Positions 1-10,245 of a DNA stretch of 64,000 nucleotides are shown here, piece after piece. The stretch is from Bidens hawaiensis. Lineage: Eukaryota; Streptophyta; Magnoliopsida; Asterales; Asteraceae. Numbering within the stretch: position 1 is the stretch's first letter; each line of letters starts with the position of its first letter. The stretch is from NCBI GenBank assembly GCA_021521415.1, contig JAIQDT010009193.1, positions 1-64,000 on the forward strand. The letters run 5' to 3'. The notes beneath the pieces are model-generated. The model was not told the DNA's origin and ran no database searches. It worked only from the letters and a program-made list of their open reading frames with translations. The position numbers and the translations under genes were made by a program.

Positions 1-692
1 AACCTTGTGAGCCAAGAATTTTGTTTGGATTTGGTCCGTCTCGTGCATTGGACAGAATTTCGACATCAATAACTCTTTGAACTCGTTCTAAGTCAGGTTA
101 TACATTACCTCCCTTCCTTTACTCATGATTAACGTGCTCCACCACTCAAGCACTTCGCTTTTGAACATCAGGGCAGAATACTGAATCTTCTCCTCGTCTA
201 CACACTCGCTTGTAAACACAATCGTCTCCATCTCTTCGAGCCACCTCACAGTTTTGATGGCTCCTTTGTCACCATAAAACTCTTTTGGTCCATAGTATTT
301 GAAATCTTTTTATGAACACCCACCGATCTTGAGTTTCTTAAATTCTTGTCTAACGCCTCCATCGGCATTTGACTCATGAACACTTTCTTCTAAATGAGAT
401 GGTTTTCGGACGAGATTTAACAGATTTTTGGGAAGGGGTGAACAGATTGGGAATGTTTTGTTTGTCTAGATTGTGATCTGAATTCAGATTTTTCCTAACA
501 GCCTTTTTGATCATTTGTTGGATTTGATTCATATATTTATCGGGGATTGGTTCCAGTTGTTCTTTCTCAGGACCTTTCCATTTTTTCTTCTCGTTTCTCG
601 GCTTCTTTTCGGGAAACCTCTCGGTTATCACATTGTCTAGACATTCTTTTATTATTTTTCAATCTTTTACCTTTTATCTGAAATTTTAACAT
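1..692 (-). pseudogene. Decayed Ty3/gypsy gag fragment of host element H
   Basis: Read on the minus strand, 374-631 encodes a basic stretch beginning MITERFPEKK. After a frameshift, 1-335 continues as a Retrotrans_gag-like capsid segment with the family's usual signature: FKYYGPKEFYGDKGA, then a WLEEMET motif, SALMFKSEVLEWW, and MSKFCPMHETDQIQ. In-frame stops interrupt it (one before the FKYYG motif, one after MYNLT), so it is not functional. Gag would form the virus-like particle of the retroelement. The fragment runs off the left edge. It belongs with the LTR, primer-binding site and ORF at 40.65-42.9 kb, from which it is separated only by Copia A, because the ATTTC duplication flanks A exactly here. 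The family assignment rests on motif recognition only. Confidence 0.75.
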
Positions 693-697
693 ATTTC
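693..697. repeat. Left target-site duplication of Copia A (ATTTC)
   Basis: The five bases ATTTC directly precede the TG of the left LTR. They are repeated exactly at 40449-40453, directly after the CA of the right LTR. Confidence 0.93.
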
Positions 698-952
698 TGT
701 TGGAACCCGGTGATTCGTATCAATCCAGTAACAATAACAATAACATATCTCAGATCTGTGTATAATCGATTAATACGTTTGTATAGATCTAGCTCATAAT
801 TACAATAGATTTAGTGTTGTATATGTATATGTATTATCAGTATCTATATATAGGTATTTAGTATAATATTAAGATGAAGATCAAGAGAGGAATCGGACAA
901 GGTTTCGTTAATTAAGCTCTCAAAACTTAACATTAACCGTGAACAGTGTTCA

Positions 953-961
953 CTATATATA
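953..961 (-). promoter_or_regulatory. TATA-like box in Copia A LTR
   Basis: The minus strand reads TATATATAG, followed downstream by the leader of the LTR transcript. The same sequence occurs in the 5' LTR near 40171-40179, which is the copy that would drive the element. The start-site position is inferred only. Confidence 0.55.
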
Positions 962-971
962 GAAGATAGGT

Positions 972-1119
972 CTGATTCGCTAACATCCCCTAGCGAACCA
1001 GAAACTACTTCGTTACATACATTAAATAACGAAACACCCCCTGATTCGTTAACATCCCTTAACGAATCAGGAGGGAATAAGCTTAAGTCTTAGTTCGCTA
1101 ACATCCCCTAGCGAACTAG
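972..1119 (-). promoter_or_regulatory. Three successive TTCG..CGAA inverted repeats in the U3 of Copia A
   Basis: There are three palindromes with short loops. At 972-1001 CTGATTCGCTA pairs with TAGCGAACCAG (one mismatch). At 1041-1070 CTGATTCGTTAA pairs perfectly with TTAACGAATCAG around loop CATCCC. At 1091-1119 TAGTTCGCTA pairs perfectly with TAGCGAACTA. All lie just upstream of the TATA-like box on the sense strand, so they could be paired protein-binding sites. The 5' LTR repeats them near 40190-40337, with one arm base changed in the first. Confidence 0.7.
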
Positions 1120-1230
1120 ACCATACATAAAGCGAACTAGATAATAATTAAACTAATTATTACATTAAATAATAAACTAAAATGTTAACGATAATTACAA
1201 AGACTCAAGACGCAAAACCGTGCACTGACA

Positions 1231-2951
1231 GACACCCCCTCGTCTTGAGCTCTTTGTCTTTAAATCACTTGAAGCGCTTGGACTGCCAGTCTCTGCAACT
1301 ATGAATTCCATGCTCATGACACACACGAACAACTCGTTGGAACTGCATAGCCAGGTCGTAGTCTTCTTGGCGCTCGAACAAAATCTGCTTCCTGTGGAGC
1401 ACATCATTGTCTGTCTCTGATAAATTAACCAACTACATCGGGTCGATTATCTTGATGAGCTCAGTCTTCAGTCCTCTACCAAGAACAATGACGGCCTAGC
1501 CAGTACGATTATCATAGTACCAACGATTGAATAAGATATGCATATGCTGGGGCATTGTCTTCACAGGAACCTGTTTCATCGTCTTTGGCGGCTTCACCTT
1601 CAGGAAAATTTTCCTCCAACCAGTCCTCGGATCAATCTCGTCAATACGCTTACGCCTTGGGACTTGGGGCTTGGAGAACTTGAAGCCGTGATTAACCTCA
1701 AGCAGTAAATGTCGATGAAACAACTCAGCTGTCTGGTGACCCCCACGATTGATAAATGGACGTCTCGCGAGGGTACGAACATCCCACCACGGTAATGTCA
1801 GAACGTCCCTTATCGTTTCGTAGTACTGGATCCCCTTCTCCCATTTGATTATACATACATTCAGGCTCAGAGTCATAAAGCCAAGAGACAATATCCCCAT
1901 GTACCTTGGAAACAGTCTTGAAGAAGGTCACTTGATTTGCTTTAACCCAAGCTGCAGCTGTGTCTTTTCGTTCTTGATCAACAGAAAGATGTGCCTGAAT
2001 AATCTTACCCACAGCTTTAAATCTGAACCAGCTCAGAATCTCTTCAACAGAAGGATCAAACGGTTTACCAGTATAAAAAACCTTTCCTTTGGACTTCTCT
2101 TCAAGATGGTCTTCTGCTTCTTTAATTACTTCTTCATGAAATACCGGAGCACCTTGATCAACATTTGTGTGTTGATACAAGTTTGGATACTCCTCAGCAG
2201 TTACATCTTCCATCTCAATGTCCTCATCTTCATAGATAACATTCGTATTCATTTGAATAGACGGATCATCTTCTAATCCTTCCTCATTCACCACTTCAAC
2301 ATCGGGATCAGTTTCTAACACGGTTAATTGTTCGTCATTCAGCCCAAGCAGTATGGAAATCTGCTCCCGTGTAAGAGACCTCTCCACAAACTCACCAAAC
2401 TCTATCTCATCCCTGTTCACCACACTTTTAACTACCCCCGATCCATCAACAAATATCACAGTGTTAGCTGCAATCATCTCAATTGGCTTAGCAGCAGTTG
2501 GATCTTGATATATAATAATCTGTTTACCCGAGTCTTCACCGCCACTTGTACCAGCACCGGAAGATGAACCATGCGATTTTTTAGGCTCACCTCCTGCACC
2601 AGACTCGTCAGGATCTTTATCATCATCTTTGAGTTTCTTAAGGGCATCTTCTTTGCATGTTAGTTGCAGGATTAACTCCTCTTGTTCCTTTAATTTCACC
2701 CCCTGAGACTCAACAATCGTACGCAACGTCTTAGTATCCTTCTGACAAAATGAGATATAACCCATCATCCGTCGTTGATTCTCCATAAGTCGTTCTTGAT
2801 TCTGACGGTCAGCTGCCATTTGGTTTTCATAAAGATGTAGAAGATTCAGCAGCATCTCAGTCTGACGGTTTGATGGAAAATTGTACAAAGATGGATGAAC
2901 AGGTTGTATTGGTCCTTGAGGTCGAGTGATTCGTATAAACGAGACATCACT
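1231..2951 (-). pseudogene. C-terminal part of the Copia A ORF3 (envelope-position protein)
   Basis: On the minus strand the frame runs from the gypsy C junction through a proline-rich stretch into a predicted coiled coil (about 2888-2620, rich in Q, E, K and L, with NQERLMENQRRM). A Ser/Gly-rich linker and a long acidic region follow (VNEEGLEDD, YEDEDIEMEDV). It then carries a conserved-looking segment with EILSWFRFKAVGK and AAWVKANQV. Near 1845-1900 the frame shifts to one containing PWWDVRTLARRPFI and HILFNRWYYDN. Several stops follow it down to the LTR. This is the downstream half of the ORF begun at 12453-13844; removing gypsy C and one duplication rejoins the frame. Its function is unknown. 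In SIRE elements the ORF at this position is called envelope-like, but no clear signal peptide or transmembrane segment is visible here. Confidence 0.75.
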
Positions 2952-2956
2952 AGGAG
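2952..2956. repeat. Left target-site duplication of gypsy C (AGGAG)
   Basis: AGGAG before the LTR's TG is repeated exactly at 12448-12452, after the CA of the second LTR. Confidence 0.95.
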
Positions 2957-3126
2957 TGTAACATCCTAAAATTTTTATATTGATAAATAAAAGAAAGTTA
3001 TGTTTAGTAAATTCACGTTTTAGTTATTTAATGTCGAGTAAGGAACGGGTCTTGGGCTTAGTTATTTTATGAACTCGGCCTGTCTCGACCCGTAGGAAGC
3101 CAACCCGAGCCTAACCAAACCCGTAG

Positions 3127-3134
3127 TATATAAA
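3127..3134 (+). promoter_or_regulatory. TATA box of the gypsy C 5' LTR
   Basis: TATATAAA lies 170 bp into the LTR and is followed by a pyrimidine-rich leader (TTCACTTACACCC, CTCTCATTTC) typical of plant 5' ends. The matching copy in the 3' LTR is at 10416-10423, where it could drive read-out into flanking DNA. Confidence 0.75.
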
Positions 3135-3539
3135 CGAAAGTTCTTGACACTTCCACCATTTTCACCATCTTCCTTCACTTACACCCACCCAAACACTCTC
3201 ATTTCTAGAGAGAGAAGCTAGAGAGAGAAAGTTCTCAAATCACAAATCCGAGTCCACAATCTTGTTCCTAATCGTTTTTGGTAAGTCCCTCTCGAAAATC
3301 ATCCGTTTTCATAACCATTTCGGCCTCAAATCGAGCAAAAACGTAACTTGAGTTTTCGGGTCAAAAACCGCCTTGTTTTGGTGTCAAAATGCAAGCTTTT
3401 GTGTTTAAAAGTACTAGGAATCGATAGCCCTTTCAATCCCGAGCATTTCCATGTCAAAAACTTCGATTTTGGGTCAAAAATCTGGAAAATCTGGAAAACC
3501 CGTGGGTTTCTCCGTCGCCCAGCTTGAAGGAGTCGAATC

Positions 3540-3936
3540 AGACTCATTCGATCGAATCAGTCGATCGAATCAGTCCATTCGATCGAATGTGTAGATCGAA
3601 CAAGTCCAGTCGACCGAATAGGGAAGCAACCGAACGGTCTCCATCTTATTCGACCGAATGAGCTTCATATCCGACCGAACGAGTTCCTATTCGATCGAAC
3701 AAGTGCCATGTCCGACCGAACGAGTTTTCCCAACTGGTTCGATCGAGTGTGTGTCTAGTTCGATCGAGTGTGCCTCAGATTCGATCGAATATGTCCCTAT
3801 TCGACCGAATCAAGCCAGAACCAAGCCGAACGAGTTTTCCCAACTGGTTCGATCGAGTGTGTGTCTAGTTCGATCGAATGTGTCTCAGATTCGATCGAAT
3901 ATGTCCCTATTCGATCGAATCAAGCCAGAACCAAGT
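3540..3936 (+). repeat. CGATCGAA / CGACCGAA word array in the 5' LTR of C
   Basis: About 18 copies of the palindromic word TTCGATCGAA and variants (TTCGACCGAA, TTCGATCGAG) lie 10-30 bp apart. A 110-bp segment is tandemly duplicated within the array (3717-3826 and 3827-3936). The array is downstream of the TATA box and so lies in the transcribed leader. Confidence 0.85.
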
Positions 3937-4504
3937 TGTTTCCAAGATTCGCCTGAAGTGAAGTTCGTTTATGAAATAAATTAAAAACCTAATGGAAAAT
4001 GTGTTAAGGCGGTTATCAAAAATGAGTAGTGGTAATAGTAGTAGTAGTAATTGATATGTGTAAATATTATACAGTTAGCCGAGCCCAGTTAAAGAAAGGA
4101 ATTACAATCAACGGCGAGCGTAACAGAATCCAGGTGAGTTTCTAGCCCCATTCCTTGTTATGTTTTCGGGGCTGTGTGCATACTCGATGTGTTGTTAATA
4201 CATTTATCCTAAGTGATAAGTGTATGCCATATGTGATATATGTGATATGTATGAATGATTGCTTGATGGTACGTGAACGATCTTCGGATATTGCACGTAC
4301 TGTCAGGTTGTAACGTTATAAACATGGCAAGTATGATATGTATGTTTACGTGTATGAACGTAATAAAGTTAATAAAAGAAGGAAATGACGGTTGTATGGT
4401 TGTATGGTTACGAAAAGGGTACCAAGCCCTAATAATACTCGAGGTATGTTGCATGGTTGTATGGTAACGAAGAGGAAACTGAACCCTACTAATATTCGAA
4501 AGCA

Positions 4505-4696
4505 AGGGACCAGACCCTTATAATATCTGTGATGTTAGGGACCAGACCCTTATAATATCTGTGATGTTAGGGACCAGACCCTTATAATATCTGTGATGTT
4601 AGGGACCAGACCCTTACAATATCTGTGATGTTAGGGACCAGACCCTTACAATATCTGTGATGTTAGGGACCAGACCCTTATAATATCTGTGAGGTT
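4505..4696 (+). repeat. Six copies of a 32-bp tandem repeat in the 5' LTR of C
   Basis: The unit begins AGGGACCAGACCCTTATAAT and continues ATCTGTGATGTT. Starts are at 4505, 4537, 4569, 4601, 4633 and 4665. Copies differ by TATAAT/TACAAT, and the last ends GAGGTT. Confidence 0.93.
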
Positions 4697-5160
4697 ATAG
4701 GGCGAAAGGCTCTTTAAAACGTATGAATATGAAAGAAAGAAAGTATGTAAGTAAGAATGAAGGTATGAGTACTTATGTGTGTATAAAAGAAAGTTATGAG
4801 GTTAAGTACGTATGTATGTAACAAGGTATTGTATGGTAGTGTATGATTAACTAGAACTCACTCAGCGTAGCTGACTTTTAGTATGCACGCAGGTGAGTAG
4901 GATGAGACAGCTGGCTTGAGTGGAGGACACATGGCAGAAGACTAAAGCCTGGCATCTGAAGATCCGATATGTTTTATAAGTTACGTTTTGATTTTGAAAG
5001 ACAAGAGGAATGTTTAAAGACATGATTATGAATTGAGATGTAATGTTTTATGAAAGTTTTATATTCCGCGTAAAGATTTTAATTAACTCTGATATTTAGA
5101 ACTGTGTTTATGAGTAAATCCAACACGAAAGTAGGGTTACCGGTAACGGGGCCTTACAAG

Positions 5161-5173
5161 TTGGTATCAGAGC
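5161..5173 (+). other. Primer-binding site of gypsy C
   Basis: TTGGTATCAGAGC begins two bases after the LTR and matches the usual plant initiator-Met tRNA 3' end complement. Confidence 0.9.
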
Positions 5174-5561
5174 AAAGTTCCAGAGATTTAAGCATCCTAC
5201 ATGCTTAGACTCGAACAGAGAATGGGATTTAAGTAAGAAAGGAAAGAAGATGCCAGTTCAAGAATGCCATGTGTCGCTCAAGCAAGATCAGTGAAGGTAA
5301 GGTGTATGATTAAATGATATATATTAATGAGAAAGGAAAGATATGTGAACGTCAGGGATAGGAATAATTGATTGTTTGATTTGACAAACTGCTTAAGTAG
5401 AACCAGCACAAATAGACTCATAAAGGGAAGTGTATAGGACACGGAAAGTAACGTGATCAGCTAAACACAACTGGCCACTGTTATTACCTGTTAGCCTTAC
5501 TATCCTTGTACTAAATAGTTCCTTGAGTGATGATGTTTGTGTTTTCTCATATAGGATACTG

Positions 5562-8500
5562 ATGGCTGGAGCTGGAGAATTTGTTGAAACTGGGGGTCGC
5601 ACTGGGCGTCGTGGCAGGCCTCGTCTTGTCCGGCAACCCTCGGTGGAAGAAGCTTCCCACACCGAAGATGAGGGAAGCGCAGCTGGAGGAGACCAGAACA
5701 ACAACGAAGAAGTTCAACTTAGCCCCGCAGTTCAAGCAGCCATCGTTCAGGCTGTAGTTGCTGCTGTGAAGAACCTGAATCCCGAAGGATCTGCTGGAAG
5801 CCGTGAGCGAACTGCTGAAGGGGCGGGTGGTGATGGTAGAAGGGATGGGGAAGGTGAAAGAGGGGCCTCGAGTGGGGATAAGTCTGTGAAAGTCGATGAT
5901 AGGAGAGGAGGACAAGGTGGGTGCAGCTATAAGTCCTTCAAAGGTTGTGACCCGCCTAAGCTGACTGGTTTAGGAGACGCAATCGCTACTCTCCAGTGGA
6001 TAACCGCTATGGACAAGGTTATCCGCATTAGCGAATGCCGTCCCGACCAAGCTGTGGGTTATGCTACTCAGTCATTCGTAGATGAGGCTATGTATTGGTG
6101 GGAGAGTGTGGAGCAGAGGAAGACCCGTGAAGAGATCAAAGAGATGAAGTGGGAAGATTTGAAAGAGTTGGTAATGAAGAAGTTCTGTGCAGATGCCGAG
6201 GTTGAAAGAACGGAGATGAAGTTCCAGAATTTAAAAGCCGGTATGATGACGCATCGTGAGTATACCACGGAGTTCAACCGACTATCTAGGTTGGTGCCTG
6301 ACATGGTTGACACTGAGGTCAAGAGAATCAAGTGTTATGTGAGGGGGTTGCCACAAAAGGTCCGCATGTTAGTCAGGGCGATTCAACCTGCTACTTTTGA
6401 TTCGGCTGTTGGACTCGCGGAAATGGTCTATGCTGACGTGGCCGCGGATGATAGGGTGGAAAGGGACGAAGAGAAAGAGAAGAAAGGGGTCACTCCTGCT
6501 AAACGACCCGGTACTCAGTTATGGAACTCCAGGGATAAGAAACAGAAAATGTGGGAGAAGAGATCGTGTAAGACCTGCGGAAAGAGGCATGGTGGTGAAT
6601 GCAAGTGGGGTAAAAGTTCTAATGTTTGTCTCAAATGTGGAAAGGCTCATGGTGGAGAATGCAGAATGGGGTCGAATGCCTGTTATAAGTGCGGGAAGGT
6701 AGGGCATTATGCCAATGAGTGCAGTGCGAAGCCAACATGTTACAAATGTGGCAAGACAGGCCATATGTCAAGGGAGTGCACTGAAGGTGTAGCTGGAGGT
6801 AGTGGAAAGAAGGATGCCGATCAAGCTAGGCCCAGAACTAGAGCCTACATGCTGACCCAGGAACAAGCCAGGCAGATTCCGGATGCCGTCACAGGTACGT
6901 TTCTAGTGAACGATGTTTCCGCTTCTGTATTATTTGATTCTGGTGCGAATAGAAGTTTTGTAGCTACGACGTTTAGTAAACTAGCTAAAATGAAAGGCTG
7001 CCGAGTGTCTGAAACTTTTGTAGTAGAAACCGCAAGTGACACTTCGGTGAAAATAACAAAAATGGTGAAGAATTGTAAGATAGAGTTAGAGGGACATGAG
7101 TTCCCTGTTACTTTGTATGTTATGGCCTTAGGAGGGTTCGATGTAGTCTTGGGTATGGATTGGTTGTCTGAGTTTGAGGCTCAGATAGTATGTAAAAGTA
7201 AGATGATAAGGTTAAAGTCATTGGATGGTAGTGCGGTGACGGTTTATGGTGATAAGGAGAGTTATGGGCTTAATGTCATTTCGATGATAAAAGCCGAGGG
7301 TTTGTTAAGGCGAGGGTGCGGTGCCTACCTGGCGTATGTTGTCAACGCTACGGCCGAGACGAAAGAAATGAAGAATGTTCCTATTGTGCGCGACTACCCA
7401 GAAGTATTCCCTGAGGATCTTCCGGGGTTGCCACCTGAGCGAGAGATAGAATTTCAGATAGATCTAGTACCAGGAGCCCAGCCCGTCGCGAAGGCGCCTT
7501 ACCGTCTAGCACCGTCCGAGATGAAGGAATTGATGTCCCAACTGCAAGAACTCCTCGACAAGGGTTTTATCAGACCGAGTGTTTCTCCGTGGGGCGCACC
7601 GGTTTTGTTTGTGAAGAAAAAGGATGGGAGTATGAGAATGTGCATAGACTATCGTGAGTTGAATAAGCTTACGGTAAAGAATAGATACCCCTTGCCTAGG
7701 ATTGACGATCTGTTTGACCAACTGCAAGGTTCGAGTTGGTTCTCACGAATAGATCTCAGATCAGGCTACCATCAGCTGAAGGTGAAAGAGGTAGACATCC
7801 CTAAAACAGCGTTCCGAACGCGGTATGGACACTACGAGTTCCTTGTAATGTCATTCGGTCTAACAAATGCTCCTGCAGCATTTATGGACATGATGAATAG
7901 GGTGTGTCGACCGATGTTGGATAAGTCGGTTATCGTCTTCATCGATGATATATTGATTTATTCAAAGAGTGAGTCTGACCATGCCGAGCATCTGAGAGAG
8001 GTATTGGAAGTTCTGAAGAAAGAAAGGTTGTACGCCAAGTTTTCGAAGTGCGCGTTCTGGTTAAGGGAAGTGCAATTTTTAGGTCATGTGGTTAATCCGG
8101 AGGGGATTACCGTGGACCCAGCTAAGATTGAAGCGATAACGAATTGGAAGACTCCGCAGAATCCGACTGATATACGAAGCTTCCTAGGGTTAGCTGGCTA
8201 CTATAGGAGATTCATCGAAGGTTTCTCCAAGATAGCCGCACCGCTGACCGGTATGACCCGTAAGACGATAGTATTCAATTGGGGAAAGTTTCAGGAGGAA
8301 GCCTTTGAAGAATTGAAGAAGAGACTCACGCAAGCTCCAATCCTTACTTTACCCGATGGTGATGAGGATTTTGTTGTTTGTGCTGATGCCTCGCATCAAG
8401 GGTTAGGTTGCGTGTTGATGCAACGAGGGAAGGTGATAGCCTACGCGTCTAGACAGTTGAAGGTCCATGAGAGTACTTACCCGACGCATGATTTGGAGTT

Positions 8501-10202
8501 AGCAGCTGTAGTGCATGCTCTTAAGATATGGAGGCATTATCTGTACGGCACTAAGTGTACTATCTATACAGATCATAAGAGTTTAAAGTACTTCTTCGAG
8601 CAGAAAGAACTGAACATGAGGCAGAGAAGATGGTTAGAATTGATAAAGGATTACGACTGTGAGATTAAGTATTACCCCGGTAAAGCTAACGTGGTCGCTG
8701 ATGCGTTAAGTCGGAAGAATGAGGAAGTCCTTGCAACAGTGAAGTCTTACAAGTTGATCATGAACTCAAGTCTTTTTGAAGAAATCATCAAAGTGCAGTC
8801 AGAAGTGTTAGTAGACGAAGGGTTAGTAAAGAAAGAAAGGATTTATGGCCAGCAAGATGAGTTGATGGAAAACACTCATGGAGTTAAAACTAGATTTGAC
8901 CGTATGTGGATTCCACGCCATGGTGATCTTAGAAGTCGAATCTTAGATGAAGCTCATAAGTCAAGGTACTCAATCCATCCTGGAGCTACAAAGATGTACC
9001 AAGACTTGAAAAGAGATTACTGGTGGCCAGGAATGAAGAGTGATGTAGTGGATTATGTTAGTAAGTGCTTAACTTGCTTACAAGTCAAGGCCGAGCACCA
9101 AAAGCCTTATGGGAAGATGCAACCGCTAGAGATACCTGAGTGGAAATGGGAACACATCACCATGGATTTCATAACTAAGCTACCTCGTACAGCTAAGCAT
9201 CATGATACCATCTGGGTGATTGTGGACCGTTTGACCAAGAGTGCTCATTTTCTGCCCATACGAGAGGCCATCTCGTCAGAAACGTTAGCAAGCTTGTTCA
9301 TTAAAGAAATTGTAACCAAGCATGGAGTACCGTTATCGATCGTGTCTGATAGGGATACACGGTTTACTTCGAGGTTCTGGAAGAAATTTCATGAAGCTAT
9401 GGGGACGAGGTTGAACATCAGTACGGCGTATCATCCTCAAACCGATGGACAGTCTGAAAGGACGATCCAAACCCTTGAGGATATGCTACGTGCTTGCGTT
9501 TTAGATTTTGGTGGAAGTTGGGATGATCATCTGCATCTGGCAGAGTTCTCCTATAACAACAGTTACCATTCGAGTATTGGTATGCCACCGTTTGAGATGC
9601 TGTACGGTAGACGATGTAGAACCCCGGTGTGTTGGGGTGAGATTGGTCAGAAGGAAATGGGAAGTATAGAAGTGGTTCAAGAAACGTCTTCAAAGTTCGA
9701 TCAGATCAAAGCAAGAATGAAAGCCGCTCAAGACAGACAAAAGTCTTATGCGGATAAGCGGCGACGACCAATTGAGTTTAACGTTGGCGACTATGTGATG
9801 CTTAAGGTCTCGCCTTGGAAGGGGATTATCCGTTTTAGGAAAAGAGGAAAGTTGAGTCCGAGGTACATTGGACCGTTCAAGATTGTAAAACGTGTGGGTG
9901 AAGTAGCTTACAAACTGGATTTACCCAATGAGTTAGAAGGAATTCATTCAACCTTCCATGTTTCTCATCTGAGGAAGTGTCTAGCTGATGACACGTCTCA
10001 CGTGCCATTAATGGACGTTGAGGTTGATGAACAATTGAACTACATCGAGCAACCGATAAAGATCGTTGATCGCAAGGAGAAGCAGCTTCGTCACAAGATT
10101 ATACCCTTGGTCAAAGTGATATGGAAACACCGCAAGGGATCTGATGCTACTTGGGAAGTCGAGGATGAGATGCGCAAGTTTTACCCTAGTTTGTTTATGT
10201 AA
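5562..10202 (+). CDS. Gag-pol polyprotein of gypsy C (Tekay-like chromovirus)
   Basis: This single 1,546-residue frame encodes capsid, protease, reverse transcriptase, RNase H and integrase for retrotransposition. The ATG at 5562 (MAGAGEF) is chosen because the frame upstream to 5523 has no ATG. Gag has a [10 protein letters not shown] core and four zinc knuckles at about residues 335-410. Two are short ([24 protein letters not shown]) and two are canonical ([28 protein letters not shown]). Protease DSGANRSF lies near 459. RT starts about 630, with catalytic FIDDILIYS near 793. RNase H has [11 protein letters not shown] near 940. Integrase has the HHCC zinc region (about 1130-1176) and DDE residues at MDF (about 1201), SDRDTRF (about 1263) and SERTIQ (about 1299). 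The end, [17 protein letters not shown], is the chromodomain-like tail that targets insertion in chromoviruses. No stop or missing catalytic residue was seen. Confidence 0.96.
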   Translation: MAGAGEFVETGGRTGRRGRPRLVRQPSVEEASHTEDEGSAAGGDQNNNEEVQLSPAVQAAIVQAVVAAVKNLNPEGSAGSRERTAEGAGGDGRRDGEGERGASSGDKSVKVDDRRGGQGGCSYKSFKGCDPPKLTGLGDAIATLQWITAMDKVIRISECRPDQAVGYATQSFVDEAMYWWESVEQRKTREEIKEMKWEDLKELVMKKFCADAEVERTEMKFQNLKAGMMTHREYTTEFNRLSRLVPDMVDTEVKRIKCYVRGLPQKVRMLVRAIQPATFDSAVGLAEMVYADVAADDRVERDEEKEKKGVTPAKRPGTQLWNSRDKKQKMWEKRSCKTCGKRHGGECKWGKSSNVCLKCGKAHGGECRMGSNACYKCGKVGHYANECSAKPTCYKCGKTGHMSRECTEGVAGGSGKKDADQARPRTRAYMLTQEQARQIPDAVTGTFLVNDVSASVLFDSGANRSFVATTFSKLAKMKGCRVSETFVVETASDTSVKITKMVKNCKIELEGHEFPVTLYVMALGGFDVVLGMDWLSEFEAQIVCKSKMIRLKSLDGSAVTVYGDKESYGLNVISMIKAEGLLRRGCGAYLAYVVNATAETKEMKNVPIVRDYPEVFPEDLPGLPPEREIEFQIDLVPGAQPVAKAPYRLAPSEMKELMSQLQELLDKGFIRPSVSPWGAPVLFVKKKDGSMRMCIDYRELNKLTVKNRYPLPRIDDLFDQLQGSSWFSRIDLRSGYHQLKVKEVDIPKTAFRTRYGHYEFLVMSFGLTNAPAAFMDMMNRVCRPMLDKSVIVFIDDILIYSKSESDHAEHLREVLEVLKKERLYAKFSKCAFWLREVQFLGHVVNPEGITVDPAKIEAITNWKTPQNPTDIRSFLGLAGYYRRFIEGFSKIAAPLTGMTRKTIVFNWGKFQEEAFEELKKRLTQAPILTLPDGDEDFVVCADASHQGLGCVLMQRGKVIAYASRQLKVHESTYPTHDLELAAVVHALKIWRHYLYGTKCTIYTDHKSLKYFFEQKELNMRQRRWLELIKDYDCEIKYYPGKANVVADALSRKNEEVLATVKSYKLIMNSSLFEEIIKVQSEVLVDEGLVKKERIYGQQDELMENTHGVKTRFDRMWIPRHGDLRSRILDEAHKSRYSIHPGATKMYQDLKRDYWWPGMKSDVVDYVSKCLTCLQVKAEHQKPYGKMQPLEIPEWKWEHITMDFITKLPRTAKHHDTIWVIVDRLTKSAHFLPIREAISSETLASLFIKEIVTKHGVPLSIVSDRDTRFTSRFWKKFHEAMGTRLNISTAYHPQTDGQSERTIQTLEDMLRACVLDFGGSWDDHLHLAEFSYNNSYHSSIGMPPFEMLYGRRCRTPVCWGEIGQKEMGSIEVVQETSSKFDQIKARMKAAQDRQKSYADKRRRPIEFNVGDYVMLKVSPWKGIIRFRKRGKLSPRYIGPFKIVKRVGEVAYKLDLPNELEGIHSTFHVSHLRKCLADDTSHVPLMDVEVDEQLNYIEQPIKIVDRKEKQLRHKIIPLVKVIWKHRKGSDATWEVEDEMRKFYPSLFM

Positions 10203-10245
10203 TAGTTAGGTTTCGGGGACGAAACCTCTTTAAGGGAGGAAGACT
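10203..10245 (+). other. 3' untranslated gap and polypurine tract of gypsy C
   Basis: The purine run AAGGGAGGAAGA (10232-10243) lies directly before the 3' LTR and would prime plus-strand DNA synthesis. A GGTTTCGGGGACGAAACC inverted repeat (10208-10225) sits just upstream. Confidence 0.85.

Larger units (their letters stand above)
698..1230 (-). repeat. 3' LTR of Copia A
   Basis: It runs from TGTTGGAACC to GTGCACTGACA on the plus strand and is the 533-bp partner of 39916-40448. On the minus (sense) strand a TATA-like TATATATAG lies at 953-961. U3 is therefore about 962-1230, and R-U5 is the lower-numbered part. Confidence 0.93.
2957..5158 (+). repeat. 5' LTR of gypsy C
   Basis: It is 2,202 bp, TG..CA, with U3 only about 170 bp long (TATA box at 3127). 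Most of the LTR is therefore transcribed leader. It contains a CGATCGAA word array, a 32-bp tandem repeat and a strong splice-donor-like GTAAGT at 3281. Confidence 0.96.
3281..5554 (+). other. Possible leader intron of gypsy C (donor in LTR, acceptor before the gag ATG)
   Basis: TTTTTG|GTAAGTCCC at 3280/3281 is a near-consensus donor. TTTTCTCATATAG| ends at 5554 after a pyrimidine-rich tract, eight bases before the gag ATG at 5562. Splicing would remove the word array, tandem repeats and primer-binding site and place gag close to the cap. This is inference from consensus alone. Other donor- or acceptor-like sites occur at 4131 and 4891. Confidence 0.35.

Noticed and set aside
4209..4505. Open frames in the gypsy C LTR, and the same frames in the other LTR
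   Set aside because: They lie in transcribed leader and repeat sequence, have no domain, and recur only because the LTRs are identical.
4505..4696. CRISPR-like regular repeats
   Set aside because: The 32-bp units are directly tandem without spacers, in a plant LTR.
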